NCBI GenBank assembly: GCA_964035545.1
Contig: OZ037769.1
Span: 6,568,429 to 6,632,428 of the forward strand
Length of the DNA stretch: 64,000 nucleotides
Direction: 5' to 3'
Origin: Bugula neritina
Lineage: Eukaryota > Bryozoa > Gymnolaemata > Cheilostomatida > Bugulidae
Shown here: in pieces, positions 52,913-64,000 of the stretch
Layout of the letters: every line of letters begins with the position of its first letter
Position numbering within the stretch: position 1 is the stretch's first letter
Program-made: the position numbers and the translations under genes
Notes under the pieces: model-generated
The model's input: only the letters and a program-made list of their open reading frames with translations
What the model was told of the DNA's origin: nothing
Databases searched by the model: none

Positions 52913-53498
52913 TTATATAAGTCCCATTAATCATTTGTTTTGCTGGCTGTCATGACCATATAGCATATAGCAATGAAATAAAATGGCTTAAATTGCTATT
53001 TATAGTTTTTGACATTTTATTTTTGTTGTTTTTTGCCTATCCGTGACTTCAACTTAATGTGAACATAATCAGTTGGCCTGAGGCTTTACCTAGAAATCAT
53101 AGCCCAGACAATAAGTAAAACATTTTCATCCTTGCACTAAACTAACTTACTCAAATTCAATACGTTGCAATACGTTGCATATAATATAATAGATTAAATA
53201 TTGCAGCCATATAACTGGTTTAGATCTGAGTAGTAATAGTTGCGAGTAAATACCTCTTTTGGTTATGTATTTAAGTGAGATTTTCATAAAGATTGCTGTT
53301 GATATATATCTGATAATTTTTAAAAAAATCTTTTTGAAAGGATATGAGTTATCTACTTCCCCCCCCCCCCCGCTTAATACTACTAAATACTAATTTACTG
53401 AATATAGTCACATTTTTTTCAAATAGTCACTCTAAATCACTCAAAAGCTTCATTTCATAAACTTAAAGTTATATTGTCTCAAAATTGTTTAAACTCAC

Positions 53499-53621
53499 CT
53501 TTTCCTTTCAGACAAGTTATAGTCATGCAAATATTCGCACAGCAATCTGCATGTGGTGATGAACAGTCGTGGTTCTATTTCTACTCCTTCTTCATAGTTA
53601 TAGAACATAGGTGAAGTATTA
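53499..53621 (-). other. Candidate coding exon, unassigned
   Basis: Open frame between an acceptor (cttctaacag) and a strong donor (gtgagt): NTSPMFYNYEEGVEIEPRLF, then ITTCRLLCEYLHDYNLSERK. The composition looks protein-like and it sits in minus-strand context. I recognise no domain. The phase (2) does not match the exon ending at 54792 (phase 1), so either an exon between is missing or the genes differ. An alternative acceptor inside (ATGAAG|AAGGAG) would give phase 1. Confidence 0.35.
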
Positions 53622-53870
53622 CTGTTAGAAGCTCCATTTCAACTCTGTTGATCCACAATTATAATTCAAATTCGATTATGCTACGTACGGTTGCTAAGTA
53701 CTTAACATAACATTTCTCTCCAACAATACTTATTAAAATAATTACTAAGCGAGAAACAATATTATTACTACTCTATTATTAAATTAATATAACCAATCAA
53801 ATTGCTACTTTGATAGATGTGTTCATCTTAAAAGTTTGAATTACAATTCAAAATTGATACATTGCGCTAA

Positions 53871-54213
53871 GCCTAGGGCCACACGGCGCGTATTTTCGCA
53901 TGCGAAAATTGAAATCACAAGTAGCAAAGGTGTCCACTGTGCGCGTTGAGAAAACCTTCGCACTTGTCGCTCTGCATTTTCAACGCAGGTGCGAAACGCC
54001 TCTGTCGTCGTCACCTAATTGGCTGGTAGCTATTCAGCGAACCCAATTTCTCTATTTAGTGCTATATTCCAGCAAATTGCGTTTTATTGAAAGCGAGTGC
54101 GATTTAAAAATGAAAGCTTTATTTATCACGCATCACTGACGCTACAGTGGACACCTTTGCTACGCGTGATTTTAATTTTCGCATGCGAAAATACGCACAG
54201 TGTGGCCCTAGGC
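53871..54213. mobile_element. 343-bp MITE with ~70-bp TIRs, GC-rich
   Basis: Both ends begin GCCTAGGGCCACAC and share GTATTTTCGCATGCGAAAAT, then an ATTGAAATCACAAGTAGCAA-like stretch and AGGTGTCCACTGT. Each TIR contains its own palindrome (TTTTCGCATGCGAAAA). The open frame across the element is not coding. A degraded copy lies at 60765-61045. Confidence 0.85.
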
Positions 54214-54791
54214 TAAACTGTATGCATGACGTAAAGTGGTGAGTATCTTATGACATTATGACATGGAATAGTAAAACATTATTCACATATGTGAAATTGC
54301 ATACAAGTATAGTATAAAATAGTACATGCACTTCTTTTTTATATAAAGTTTCGTTTATACCAACCTAAAACAAAACAATTTGTGTTAGATTTTGTATGCT
54401 GTTTTAAAGAGTAAGTGTTCATGTTGACTTTATTATTTATTGGAAAATAGGTCAGTAGGAGTAAAATCCCAGCAGAGAATATAGGCAGACAACTGACAAA
54501 AACCGGTGATAAAGGCAGCAGCTTTACAGCTTTACAGCTTTACAAGTCAAGCTCTCATCACTAAATTCAGACTGTGATGAGAGCATTTCTTACTTTCAAT
54601 ATTTAGCTTTTTCATACTATAGTTTTTTTAATTAATATTTTGTTTAATTGTTTATATTCTGTTTAATATGCTTGCAACAATTCTGCAATCTTTTCATGAA
54701 TTGATTAGAATATGATTTATATAAAGATTTTACTTAGAAGCTAGTTAGTGGGTGTATAACAAGTCATGATATAAAGAGCTTTCACTCTTAC

Positions 54792-55100
54792 CCATCTTTA
54801 AAAGAACAAATAATATTGCAAACTTCGGGGCGCTTTTGGATTCCCTACGTGTAGGAGTAGCTGTAAGTCCAACTCGATGACCATTCAGTAACCACCACAA
54901 GTAGATCACAAATATTAAGAAAATTACAATAATTTTACACTGAGGTTGCATCAATTTTGTAAGCAAGCTGATTGTAAGCCATAGAATAGGTGGTTTTCCC
55001 TACGACCACCCATGGGGTACTTGCGGCTACCAGTTGCACCTCTCGTTCTAATAAATTTTCCGTGATTACCAGTACAGATCATGCACAGACTCTCGGTTGA
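54792..55100 (-). other. Candidate first exon of a type II membrane protein
   Basis: From acceptor tttcag (55101-55106) to donor gtaaga (54791). ATG at 54966 gives MLTKLMQPQCKIIVIFLIFV, then IYLWWLLNGHRVGLTATPTR and SAPKFAILFVLLKMG. That is a short cytoplasmic end and a signal anchor, as in Golgi transferases. The same exon also carries an upstream frame (MICTGNHGKF...LQSACLQN) that stops at 54951, overlapping the ATG. This is either a 5' UTR uORF or the end of a different coding exon. The downstream exons are not found with certainty. Confidence 0.4.
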
Positions 55101-55106
55101 CTGAAA

Positions 55107-55990
55107 TATGAAAAATATGGAAGTTATAGCAAAATAACTCAAGTATATATTTAAGTTTGTGTAGATGGATTGAGTTATGTGAAAGCAATAAACCATTATA
55201 CCATAAAATTAGTTATAAGCCATTATAAGATGCACTATAATATGTATATGTGTGGGTGGTCACAACAACAAGCATAATGCTGCATTGAAATAATAAAAAG
55301 GTGAGAAGCAAATTTCTTTATTAGAAAATATAACAATTGGCCAAAAAATGTAAAATGCCAAGAGTGAGTAAAGAAATTGGACAATCATCTAAAAACAGGA
55401 AATCAAAAGTGTAAGAAACTGCTACCGAAGTAATATTTTTAAAATATATTTGTATACTAAATTAACTCATATAAAAGGTATCCTTAATTATTTATTATTA
55501 ATTGCTATGACATAAAAACCATTCACTATCATGAAACTAAAATACCTGACATCAAACTAGCAGCTTGCATGCAGCTCTATTGGGAAACACTGCCAGTTAA
55601 AACAAGGTGAAGTTAATTGTACCATTGCTAGCCCTTTGTTTTCGGAGAATGGAGATGAAAATGTAGCAGCGATTTATAGTAAACGTAAATCAATAAGATT
55701 CTATCACTCAAAGCTTATGAATATTCAGAGTAATTAAAAACATATTAAAAAACCTGGTCTTTTAAAAGTAGAATAATAGTACTTCTGTAAAACATAATAA
55801 ATTGTTCATAAAAACTGACAGAACTGTAACAGCATTGTATTGTTGATTATGAAACATGACATGTTAATATTATGTCATATTGCATTATTGTGAATAAAAT
55901 AGAATATAAAGATAGTATTATATTATTGTATGTAACATATAGCATAAAAATATTTTATTAATAAATTATTGCGTATCAAATATACTGTAA
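55107..55990. other. Non-coding AT-rich stretch
   Basis: I see no exon, RNA gene or repeat worth naming. Confidence 0.5.
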
Positions 55991-56190
55991 CTCGTACAAG
56001 TTTGTAGTCGCTATCTTTGTGGGAACCTTTAATGGAAAGAGCTTTTTAAGCAGAGGTAAGAATTTTTTTGATGTAGTAAAGGAGCAATTATGATTGGATG
56101 CTTTTCCTAGCATCACAGCTGCTGTTTGGACTCAAATTACTAACCTCGTGTTTACTAGACCAGCACTCTAATTACTACACTGGCTGTTCC
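55991..56190 (-). mobile_element. tRNA-derived SINE, copy 4
   Basis: Reverse orientation and older than the others: CAAGTTTGTAGTCGCTATCT at the left, AGGAGCAATTATGATTGGATGC in the body, and an eroded head. Confidence 0.7.
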
Positions 56191-56309
56191 ATTAATTGCG
56201 TAAAATAGATAAAAACAATATTATTATGTTATTGCATATAAACTATGTCATATTTCATTTATACATCATCTTACATTATCTTGTTATGTAATTATATTAT
56301 TGTATTATT

Positions 56310-59300
56310 TCAGCAGTTGTATTTGAAGGCAGCAAAGTCATCGTGGTATCTGTGAATGACACGTGTAACCAGGTGGGTGGAGAGTGAGTTATAATATCCA
56401 TCAACATATTCATCTGATGTAGACTGTTGAACTGGAAACTCATAAGGAGCTGATATCTTACTTAATATCGCTCTACAATATTAATAGATAAGTAAAATAA
56501 TATATAAAGTTCACATGACATATCGCAATGAATTATACCCCAACAAAAATTAGCTTGATGATACTTCTACTACAGTTCATTATGTAAATATGTCATAATT
56601 CAACTTTAAAGGGAAATATTTTCATCAGATTTACTTTAAATCTCTAGACAATACAGTAGCAGTGCTATTTCATTTTGATGAAGAACAATAGTTTTATATA
56701 TCTAAAAATAGTTTATATACCAGTACTGCTATAACCACTATGCTTTGAATTAGCATGTCAACTTTCAAAAAGATCTATGCTAGGTCATTATTACATATTA
56801 TTCAGGCTTTTTAAGTATGCCTTTGAAATATATTTTAGTTTATAGTCACCACCCCTGTGAGAAAACCCCTGATGGAAGGAGTTTTTGTTAAACAAGGCTA
56901 AGGATGAGGCCCAGGAGCTATTATGACTGGATGCTCTTCCTAACATCACCAATGGCCCTCATCAAGGTTCGAACCCATGCATGACGTGTGCTTACAAAGC
57001 AAGCGCTCTAACCCCTAGACCACGGCTGCTCCTTTTTTAGTATATCATATAGTAGTACATAATAGGTCAAAGGCATATTTAAAAGTAGTTCTAGGTCTCT
57101 GAGAGTTATTTCCCCTGCTCACGCTTTTAGAACTTATCTTATCTGTAGTTTTTCAGTAGATTTCTATTTGAGCAATTCAAATATATAGATTATACTTCAA
57201 TATAATATAGACTATAGTACATTGAAATATAATCTGTATTTGATTTGTCCAACTAGAAATCTACTGAAGAACAACAGATAAGATAAATCCTAAAATCATG
57301 GATAGGGGAAACAACTCTATTGGCTCTATGAGCTAAGGGGAATGAGTAGACTGTTTAGAACTTTTGGAAGTTAATAGATCAGAGCGAAATTAAATTATAA
57401 ATTGGCATTAGCTAGGTATTTCAGCTTTTTTAACTAGAAGTAATTTTATTTGTGGCATAATTCAATGGATCATTAGTGTATTTTTAATTTATATCAGGCT
57501 TAATATAACTACTTTTATAGAAGTAGTTAAACTTGCTTCTGTTTCTAACACGTTGCACTAAATATTTTAAGAAAGTCACTTACTTAACATCTTCAGTCAT
57601 AGTTTCCACGTGTCCAATATAATCATATTTTATCCTACAAGGGTGACACAACTCCTGATAACTCTGCCAATGTTCATTCACGTGCATGTTCTTTCCTTCT
57701 GGGTCAGTTAAATAGAGCAGAAAATGTGTAAAAGTCAATGGATTTCCAGAATGAGAGTCTATGTTGTTATAAATGAGTATTTTCCTTCTAAACCACTCAA
57801 ATGTTGGGTTATTAGCTTTTTCAAACTTGTTTCTGTAGGCAGACAGCAATCTGTGGAAAATCAAAGCCAAAAGCTGATGGTTATAGTAGTTAGCTAGTCG
57901 GCAAATCTTACCAGTAAGTCAGTGGTGTTTTTTTTGCTGTAAAGCCACTAAATATAAACATGTGTTAATGGATAGATTTAATGTAGCATGATAAGTGAGT
58001 TTTTCAACTGTATTGTCTTTTTTGCCTCCTTTTAGAATTTTATTTTACATTTTTGTGGAACATCAGTATATATTGGCCATTTAGAGAGCAGCCGTGGTCT
58101 AAGGGTTAGAGTGTTTGCCTGGTAAACAGGACAAACGCCATTGGTGATGTTAGGAAGAGCATCCAGTCATAATTGCTCTTGTGCCACATACGAATAAGTC
58201 CTCAGCCTCCTTAAAAACACCCTTCTATCAAGAGTTTTCTCACAGGTGTGGTGACTATAAACTTGCGTGAGTTTATGTCTGCTATTTTTGTTAGTATTTC
58301 AGTCTTACAGGCATTAAAGAGTTGTAAATTAAACGAAATTTATAGTTTTGGTGTAAACTATGAGTATAAATCAAAGTGACCTTCAACAATAAAAAATAAC
58401 ATAATCGACTTATAATGAAGATATGCTCTAACCACAGACCCACGCAGTTCACTATATGCGTATAGTAACATAATAACATAGTAACATAATAAGCTAAACA
58501 TGAGAAGTATCTAAATCTATAGTTTTCAACAACTCCTAATTTGCAATCAGATAAACAAGGTACATGCATTATAAGTAAAATTAAAAACTTTTGACTAACC
58601 TAGTAAGAGGATGACGAACAAACAGAAACTTGAAGTATGTCTTTAAGATGACAGACCTCTCAGCATCAGAGTACTCCGCCAACGTCCTTACATTGTCAGC
58701 AAACAACTTTCCATGTGCATCGCTGCCACGAATTTCACGCAACTTTGTATACTTTGTTCTCCCTTTGGGGATAAAAACACTGTTGCTGCAGCAATAATGT
58801 GACTTTCTTTTAAACCTAACACAAATGTGTGCAGTACTAATTCAAGTGAGTAATTGTGTATACACATTTTGGAAAACAGTTAGATTTAAAGCCAACTGTT
58901 AAAGTTTAAAAATATGATATGGTTTACAAAATTAGGTTTTAAAAATATTAAATTTATGAAAATATGGTTATAATAATGTATATATTTATAAGTAGATATA
59001 TATTAAATACTATATTATTATACATTACCTAACTACATTTTTATTGCATATACCTAAGCTAAAGATGTACAACTCCAACCACTCTTAATTAACAATTATA
59101 ACAATTAGCAAGCTAGCTTGTGTTCTATAATTTTCAATAAAGTTAGCTTCTATAATGATAAATATTTCTAAACTGCACACTCACCACTCATGAGAATCAA
59201 ATATTTTTTCCAATTAGTGCAGCCAGTTTTTGGGATGTGGCAGTACATAACTTTGTACTTGTCATCAACGTACACATCTTTGAAGTTTTCTCTAATACTC

Positions 59301-62300
59301 TGTTTGCTAATTGGAGAGCTGCTAACGTTATTCTGCTCACACCACTGATATAGTGATTTCAGTCGATTTGCTGCAGTCTGTTATAAGATATAAGAAAGAA
59401 ATCGTACCTCTGTAAATTTCTGGAAGTTGGAACTCTAATAATTATAAGCTAGTGAAAATATGTGGTATTATAGAAAGCAAAGTACAAGATGCGTTACAAA
59501 AATAGACAACTGCAACTTTAAGCTCTACAAATTTCTTTTGAAATTAACTTTTTTTCTTAAAATTAATATGTTTTAATGTAATGCATCTTTAAAGATGTAT
59601 TGTAAATTTAAAAAAACTAACAGACAACTTTTAAGTTGTTAGCAATTGATAAATCAGTTTTGGTTTTCTGATTCTGCAGTAGTAGTACCCGAAGCTATTA
59701 GCAAAACAAGTTATTAAGTGACCTATTAAATAAAACTAGAATTTTGTATTTTCAATTTGTTACAAATTAAATGCCAAGTTGTGACTTTTTATAACATTTC
59801 TAACCATAATTACATTACTAAGTAATGGATGTGCTGATACTGTAGTCTTTTGTGTACATGCAAATATAATACTGGGTTTTACAAAAGGTAAAAATTCTAA
59901 CCTATAATTTTACAATTAATAAATGCTATGACGGAGTTGCAAACCTGCAAACCTTTCTTGAACAAATGAATTTATATAATATTTTGATTATATTATAGTC
60001 TAGCCTTTTTAGCCTAGCTGCCCTAGCCTTTTCAGCAGTGCTCAAAATTTGTATATAGAACATATTTGTGACTAAAATATTTCACAAACATTCTTGTTGC
60101 ATATCTACATTCAACTACAAGATATATCGAAAATATGGCCAACCATTTTGCTCATTTAACTTCTGGATTTTACTTAACAGTTCCCAACGCAACTTCACTG
60201 CACCACTAACATCAAATTGATTTATGCAAACAATTTGTGATTTAGTTAAAAATTTAATATTTGGGGACCATATAAACTCTGAGACCTCTAATATATCAAT
60301 TCTCTGCTATAGTATATGAATGTTAAATTACCAATTCACAAGTCTTTGGTAATTGTAGAGGTTTTCCGCTGGAGGATGAATTGAAGTGATCTAAAACAGA
60401 CATAATTTACTTCTACAATGATTATACTTCAAAGCAGAAAGCATTTGAGTTGTATTAATAAATGCAAAAATTATTCTAGCTTAGCTGCTAAGCACATTTG
60501 AAGCACTGAAGTGTACTGGTATGTCAGAATCAGCCTAACTACAACAGCAATTATCGTATGGAAAAGATGGACATGACAGACAATTAATATAAACGGATTT
60601 GTATATTATGTCATCTGCAAACTAAATCAGTACGTTACTAGATTCACTTTGTACTTTTTAAATAGCAAATATTCCCATGATTCCACAGTATAATTTTATA
60701 CTATAAAAAACTGAATCTAGTCTTCAAGAATCTTTAAAGCCCAACTGAATAATAAAAAATTAAGCACCACAAGTAGAAAAAGTGTTCACTGTTACTGTAT
60801 AACTGACTGGTAGCTATTTAGCAAGCCCATCTTTTTTAATTTAGTGCTAAATTTCATCAGTGTGATTGATAAACCCTTTGAATTCTACTAAATTGCGTTT
60901 AAAAATAACAAATTAATTTATCCAGTACATGTAGCCATAGCAACAAGGCGAGCAGTAAAGTTAAACGAAAATATTATTAGTTAGTAGTTTTTCACTTTTA
61001 CTGACTGTGTACAGTAGACACCGTTTTCTACTTGTGGTGTGAATTTTAGTCTGAATGAATATATTTATATTATATTATTGATTTTTATAATCATGTTTGG
61101 TGCTAATTCAACTAAAGTGAATGTTTATCTAGTTACATAATAGTTTGCTAGTTATATAACCCTAAAGGTAGCTAACAGTTGGTAGAGTTTATAGTGTAAC
61201 TTGAGTATACTATAACTTAATTAGTACAGTGAAAAGTCATTCTGGTCTATCAAACAATATTGCTGACTAAATGAAGTTGTTCTAGTAATTACAATATATA
61301 TTCTTATACATTTGGTGAATGATCTATATATACTAGTAATTGAGATTCAAACAATATAGCAATATATGTATAGTATTATAGCAACAATTGTGTCATTGTA
61401 GCCTTTCAATGAGTGCCTTTACTGCTTTTAATTTCATCTGGTATTTCAACATTATGGATTTTAATTAAGTATTCTTACTGCATTATGCTTTTGTTGTCTT
61501 CTCCAGCATATACTGCTTCGGTCAAGTTATTTACAAAGCTATAAATGTCATATTTTAAAATCTATACAAGAATTCTAATATATTAGCACACCCTACATCA
61601 ACCTTGTCATATTAGAGGAGCATAGTTATTATAGTGATTGAGTAGATAACTCTTAAACAGAGTTATTCTATTCAGTAAGATTTTAAATACACAGGCTTGG
61701 TGAACATAAAATGTCATGCAATTTTACTACTTTAGAAGTGTTGCGTTACAAATTATGCACCAACTGTCAAAATACGTCAATGAAATGTCACAATGAAGTG
61801 ATGAACATAAACTTCAAAGGAAACCTTTTTATCACAGAGTAGCTGCAACACCCAAATTCCAGGGAAGTTCATCCAACTTGTTGCTATTATCAAATATATA
61901 AGGACTATAAAATATAATTCTATAGTTGAAGAATTAAGACTAAAATAAGAAATTTAAGTTGGGGGGAATGCTAACATTTGTAAAACGGCTTATACTCCGT
62001 CACTGGGGCTAACTTTAATCAGTAATATAATTAGCTCTAACAGATGCCTAAGGCATGCAACACTATATATTGAGTAGTTTGTTGCATAAACAAGCAATTG
62101 TCGATATATGCGACTATATAATACTAATATAAACCTGATGTATTTACTAATTAAACTTCACATTAACAATATGCAATGCCATTATTATCGATTTATATCT
62201 TATATTAGAGATTTATTTCCTGACTTGAAGTTTGGAGTTGGACAGGTTGATTTTGAAAGCTATGTTAAATACCTGGTATATTTTATTACTGAATATATGC

Positions 62301-63985
62301 ACTATGCATATATGAGTTAGCTTGTTTGCTGCCTAACTCAATGCATCATATCTTGACCAGGCCTGTTTGCCATGAGCTTGCATTTTCCAGAGCCGTGAAA
62401 TAATAACAATGTCGAATGTGCCAACCATCATTCTCCAATTAAACCGCAGCCTCACACTACTGGCACCATTACAATTAATGGACTAAGTATAGCATGAAGC
62501 ATATACATGACAGCTACCATTACAAATTATTATAACCTAAGCGGATATAATACACACTGACTAATGACCTTTGATTTAATCAATAGTTTATACATACGTG
62601 TAAATAAACACTGCATGTTAGATTATTTCAATATAATCAACATGTTTCATGATAAAAATGTTTGCTATGGAAACTAGAAGACATACAAGAGTAGCTCAGT
62701 GTGTGTAGCAAAAAGAGAAAGCTATACTGCCTTAGCTGGTCTGTATTTCAAATGCAAGGCAGCCAGAAAGAAGGCTTTTATACTAAATAAAAAACTTGAC
62801 TTTCAAACGACTTCAACTTAACACTCATTCAGTTTTAACTTATATATTTTTGCCAGACTGTCCCCCCCTCCCCTTCCTTGCAAGGGCCAGCGTGCTACCC
62901 TGTAGGTGCTGCTGGGAAATCTTAACACCACAAATATATGTAGGCTTTGGGTGAAATGATGAGTTTTGAACAGGGGAGGGAATTTATAGCTATCAAATCA
63001 AGATCTTATACTATTTATATAGCAGAATAGGTGGTGGAGAGCTAAAAAAACACTTTACTGAGATTTTCTCAGTCACTATATCTTAGGATTTCAAACCAGT
63101 ACTGAATAACAAATTGGGGTGTTGAGACAGAGAGAGGCTAACATACTATATCAATGCATTAAGGCCTCAGCATATGTCCCGGAAGAAGTAAGAATTGCTC
63201 CTTATAATTGCCTCTTCCCATGATAGCATTGAGTCCGTTGAAAGAGCTTTACAAATACTGGTTACTAAAAATGATGCCTTCACATTTTTTGCATACTTAC
63301 TGCAGTGACAACAAATTCCTAATATGCTTGTGTGCATGTATAACTTAGTCATGAGCACATGGTATTACACTACACTGTGTATTACTCTACACTGTGTATT
63401 ATACTATACTGTGTATTACACTATTGCTACTATGTATTACACTATACTGTGTATTGTACTATATACTACGTGTTACACTATACTGTGTATTACACTATAC
63501 TGTGCATTACACTACACTGTGTATTGTACTATACTGTGTATTACACTACACTGTGTATTATACTGTACTATGTATTACACTATACTGTGTATTACACTAT
63601 ACTGTGTATTATACTGTACTATGTATTACACTATACTGTGTATTACACTACACTGTGTATTACACTATACTGTGTATTATACTATATACTATGTATTACA
63701 CTATACTGTGTATTGTACTATATACTGTGTATTACACTATACTGTGTATTGTACTATATACTGTGTATCACACTGTACTGTATAAATGAGTATATCAAAC
63801 ACGGACTACAGTGATCACTAACCATGACTCTGGGAGACATTGCTGTAGACTGGGGCAAGCTGGGCAGACCATCTGTGTATGGTGTGAGGTGGGTAGGCTG
63901 ATAGCGTGAGAACACAGACTATGAGTACAGCAGCTCCTAGTACAGGTATCACAGTGCGTCTGGTGCATACAGTGGAATATGACAT
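56310..63985 (-). CDS. Carbohydrate sulfotransferase, CHST8-14/HNK-1 sulfotransferase type (complete, 335 aa)
   Basis: Exons: 63985-63823, 60390-60332, 59377-59185, 58762-58600, 57850-57584 and 56472-56310 (stop TGA). The total is 1008 nt, with phases 1, 0, 1, 2, 2. It is a type II Golgi protein: cytoplasmic MSYSTVCTRRT, signal anchor VIPVLGAAVLIVCVLTLSAY, then stem with NVS and NSS sequons. Residues about 118-136 hold the 5'-phosphosulfate loop (YCHIPKTGCTNWKKYLILMS). FVRHPLTRLLSAYRNKF is the 3'-phosphate-binding motif. Later landmarks are HWQSYQELCHPCRIKYDYIG and the end YHDDFAAFKYNC. Family knowledge: these enzymes move sulfate from PAPS to GalNAc, GlcA or related sugars in the Golgi lumen. 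The acceptor sugar cannot be told from sequence. The length fits the family (about 330-420). The start ATG is 15 bp from the window edge. Confidence 0.9.
56838..57031 (-). mobile_element. tRNA-derived SINE, copy 5
   Basis: In intron 5 of the sulfotransferase gene. Right end GGAGCAGCCGTGGTCTAGGG (complement), body AGGAAGAGCATCCAGTCATA (complement), left end GACTATAAAC (complement). The best preserved head of the six. Confidence 0.82.
58086..58275 (+). mobile_element. tRNA-derived SINE, copy 6
   Basis: In intron 4 of the sulfotransferase gene. Head GAGCAGCCGTGGTCTAAGGG, body AGGAAGAGCATCCAGTCATA, tail CACAGGTGTGGTGACTATAA. The B box is lost in a short deletion. Confidence 0.8.
60765..61045. 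mobile_element. Degraded copy of the 343-bp MITE
   Basis: Matches the interior of 53871-54213: CACAAGTAG...GTGTTCACTGT, ACTGGTAGCTATTTAGC, TTTAGTGCTA, and ACAGTAGACACC...CTTGTGGTGTGAATTTT at the right. The GC-rich outer TIR parts are gone. In intron 1 of the sulfotransferase gene. Confidence 0.72.
61046..63357. other. Intron 1 of the sulfotransferase gene, remainder
   Basis: No further exon, RNA gene or element recognised. Short ORFs at 62108 and 63167 have no splice or domain support. Confidence 0.45.
63358..63782. repeat. TATTACACTATACTGTG minisatellite
   Basis: About 25 imperfect 15-19-bp units (TGTGTATTACACTATAC and variants with TATTGTACTATATAC). All three forward frames stay open, which produces three overlapping ORFs of 130-150 codons that are not genes. 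In intron 1 of the sulfotransferase gene, 40 bp below exon 1. Confidence 0.93.
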
Positions 63986-64000
63986 TCCTAGCTGCTATCA

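Noticed and set aside
53900-54139. 79-codon ORF in the GC-rich MITE
   Set aside because: It runs through a non-coding inverted-repeat element and matches no protein pattern.
63324-63814. Three overlapping Tyr/Cys/Leu-rich ORFs of 131-153 codons
   Set aside because: All three frames of one minisatellite are open. The position is intron 1 of the sulfotransferase gene.

Overview
This is nuclear DNA of an invertebrate animal. The evidence is AT-rich sequence with very long CA/TG microsatellites, many small exons bounded by GT-AG introns, multi-domain extracellular proteins (PAN, fucolectin/FTP, thrombospondin type 1, NIDO, AMOP, VWD, calcium-binding EGF), tRNA-derived SINEs and MITEs. Expanded secreted fucolectins and long CA arrays would fit a lophotrochozoan such as a mollusc or bryozoan, but I cannot fix the phylum. 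All exon models were read by eye from splice sites and reading phase. The four complete models all close to a multiple of three.

Layout. (1) 1-13949, minus strand: three tandem genes for secreted PAN + fucolectin proteins: A (runs off the left edge), B (255 aa) and C (254 aa). A and B lie in a recent, roughly 4.95 kb tandem duplication whose breakpoints fall in intron 3. C is older, and its intron 2 has been enlarged by a DNA transposon and a SINE. (2) 14812-17985, minus strand: exons for small membrane proteins, one disrupted by a 92-bp tandem duplication. (3) 20896-22814, minus strand: a complete 137-aa secreted thrombospondin-repeat protein, flanked by about 800-bp direct repeats. (4) 26022-27282: an uninterrupted (CA)~630 array. 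(5) 27961-29195: a second copy of the DNA transposon seen in gene C.

(6) 30782-47590, plus strand: a complete 30-exon gene for a 1826-aa type I membrane mucin of the MUC4 type. Its order is signal peptide, Thr/Ser/Pro-rich mucin region, NIDO, a second NIDO-like domain, AMOP, VWD, EGF array, SEA-like region, transmembrane helix and short tail. (7) 47591-56309: mostly non-coding, with a 432-bp perfect palindrome, MITEs and two unassigned minus-strand exons. (8) 56310-63985, minus strand: a complete six-exon, 335-aa Golgi carbohydrate sulfotransferase.

Together the genes make cell-surface and secreted glycan-related products: lectins, a mucin-like receptor or barrier protein, a TSR protein and a glycan-sulfating enzyme. 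Nothing in the sequence shows that they form one pathway. I saw no prokaryotic operon, CRISPR array or recognisable viral gene.
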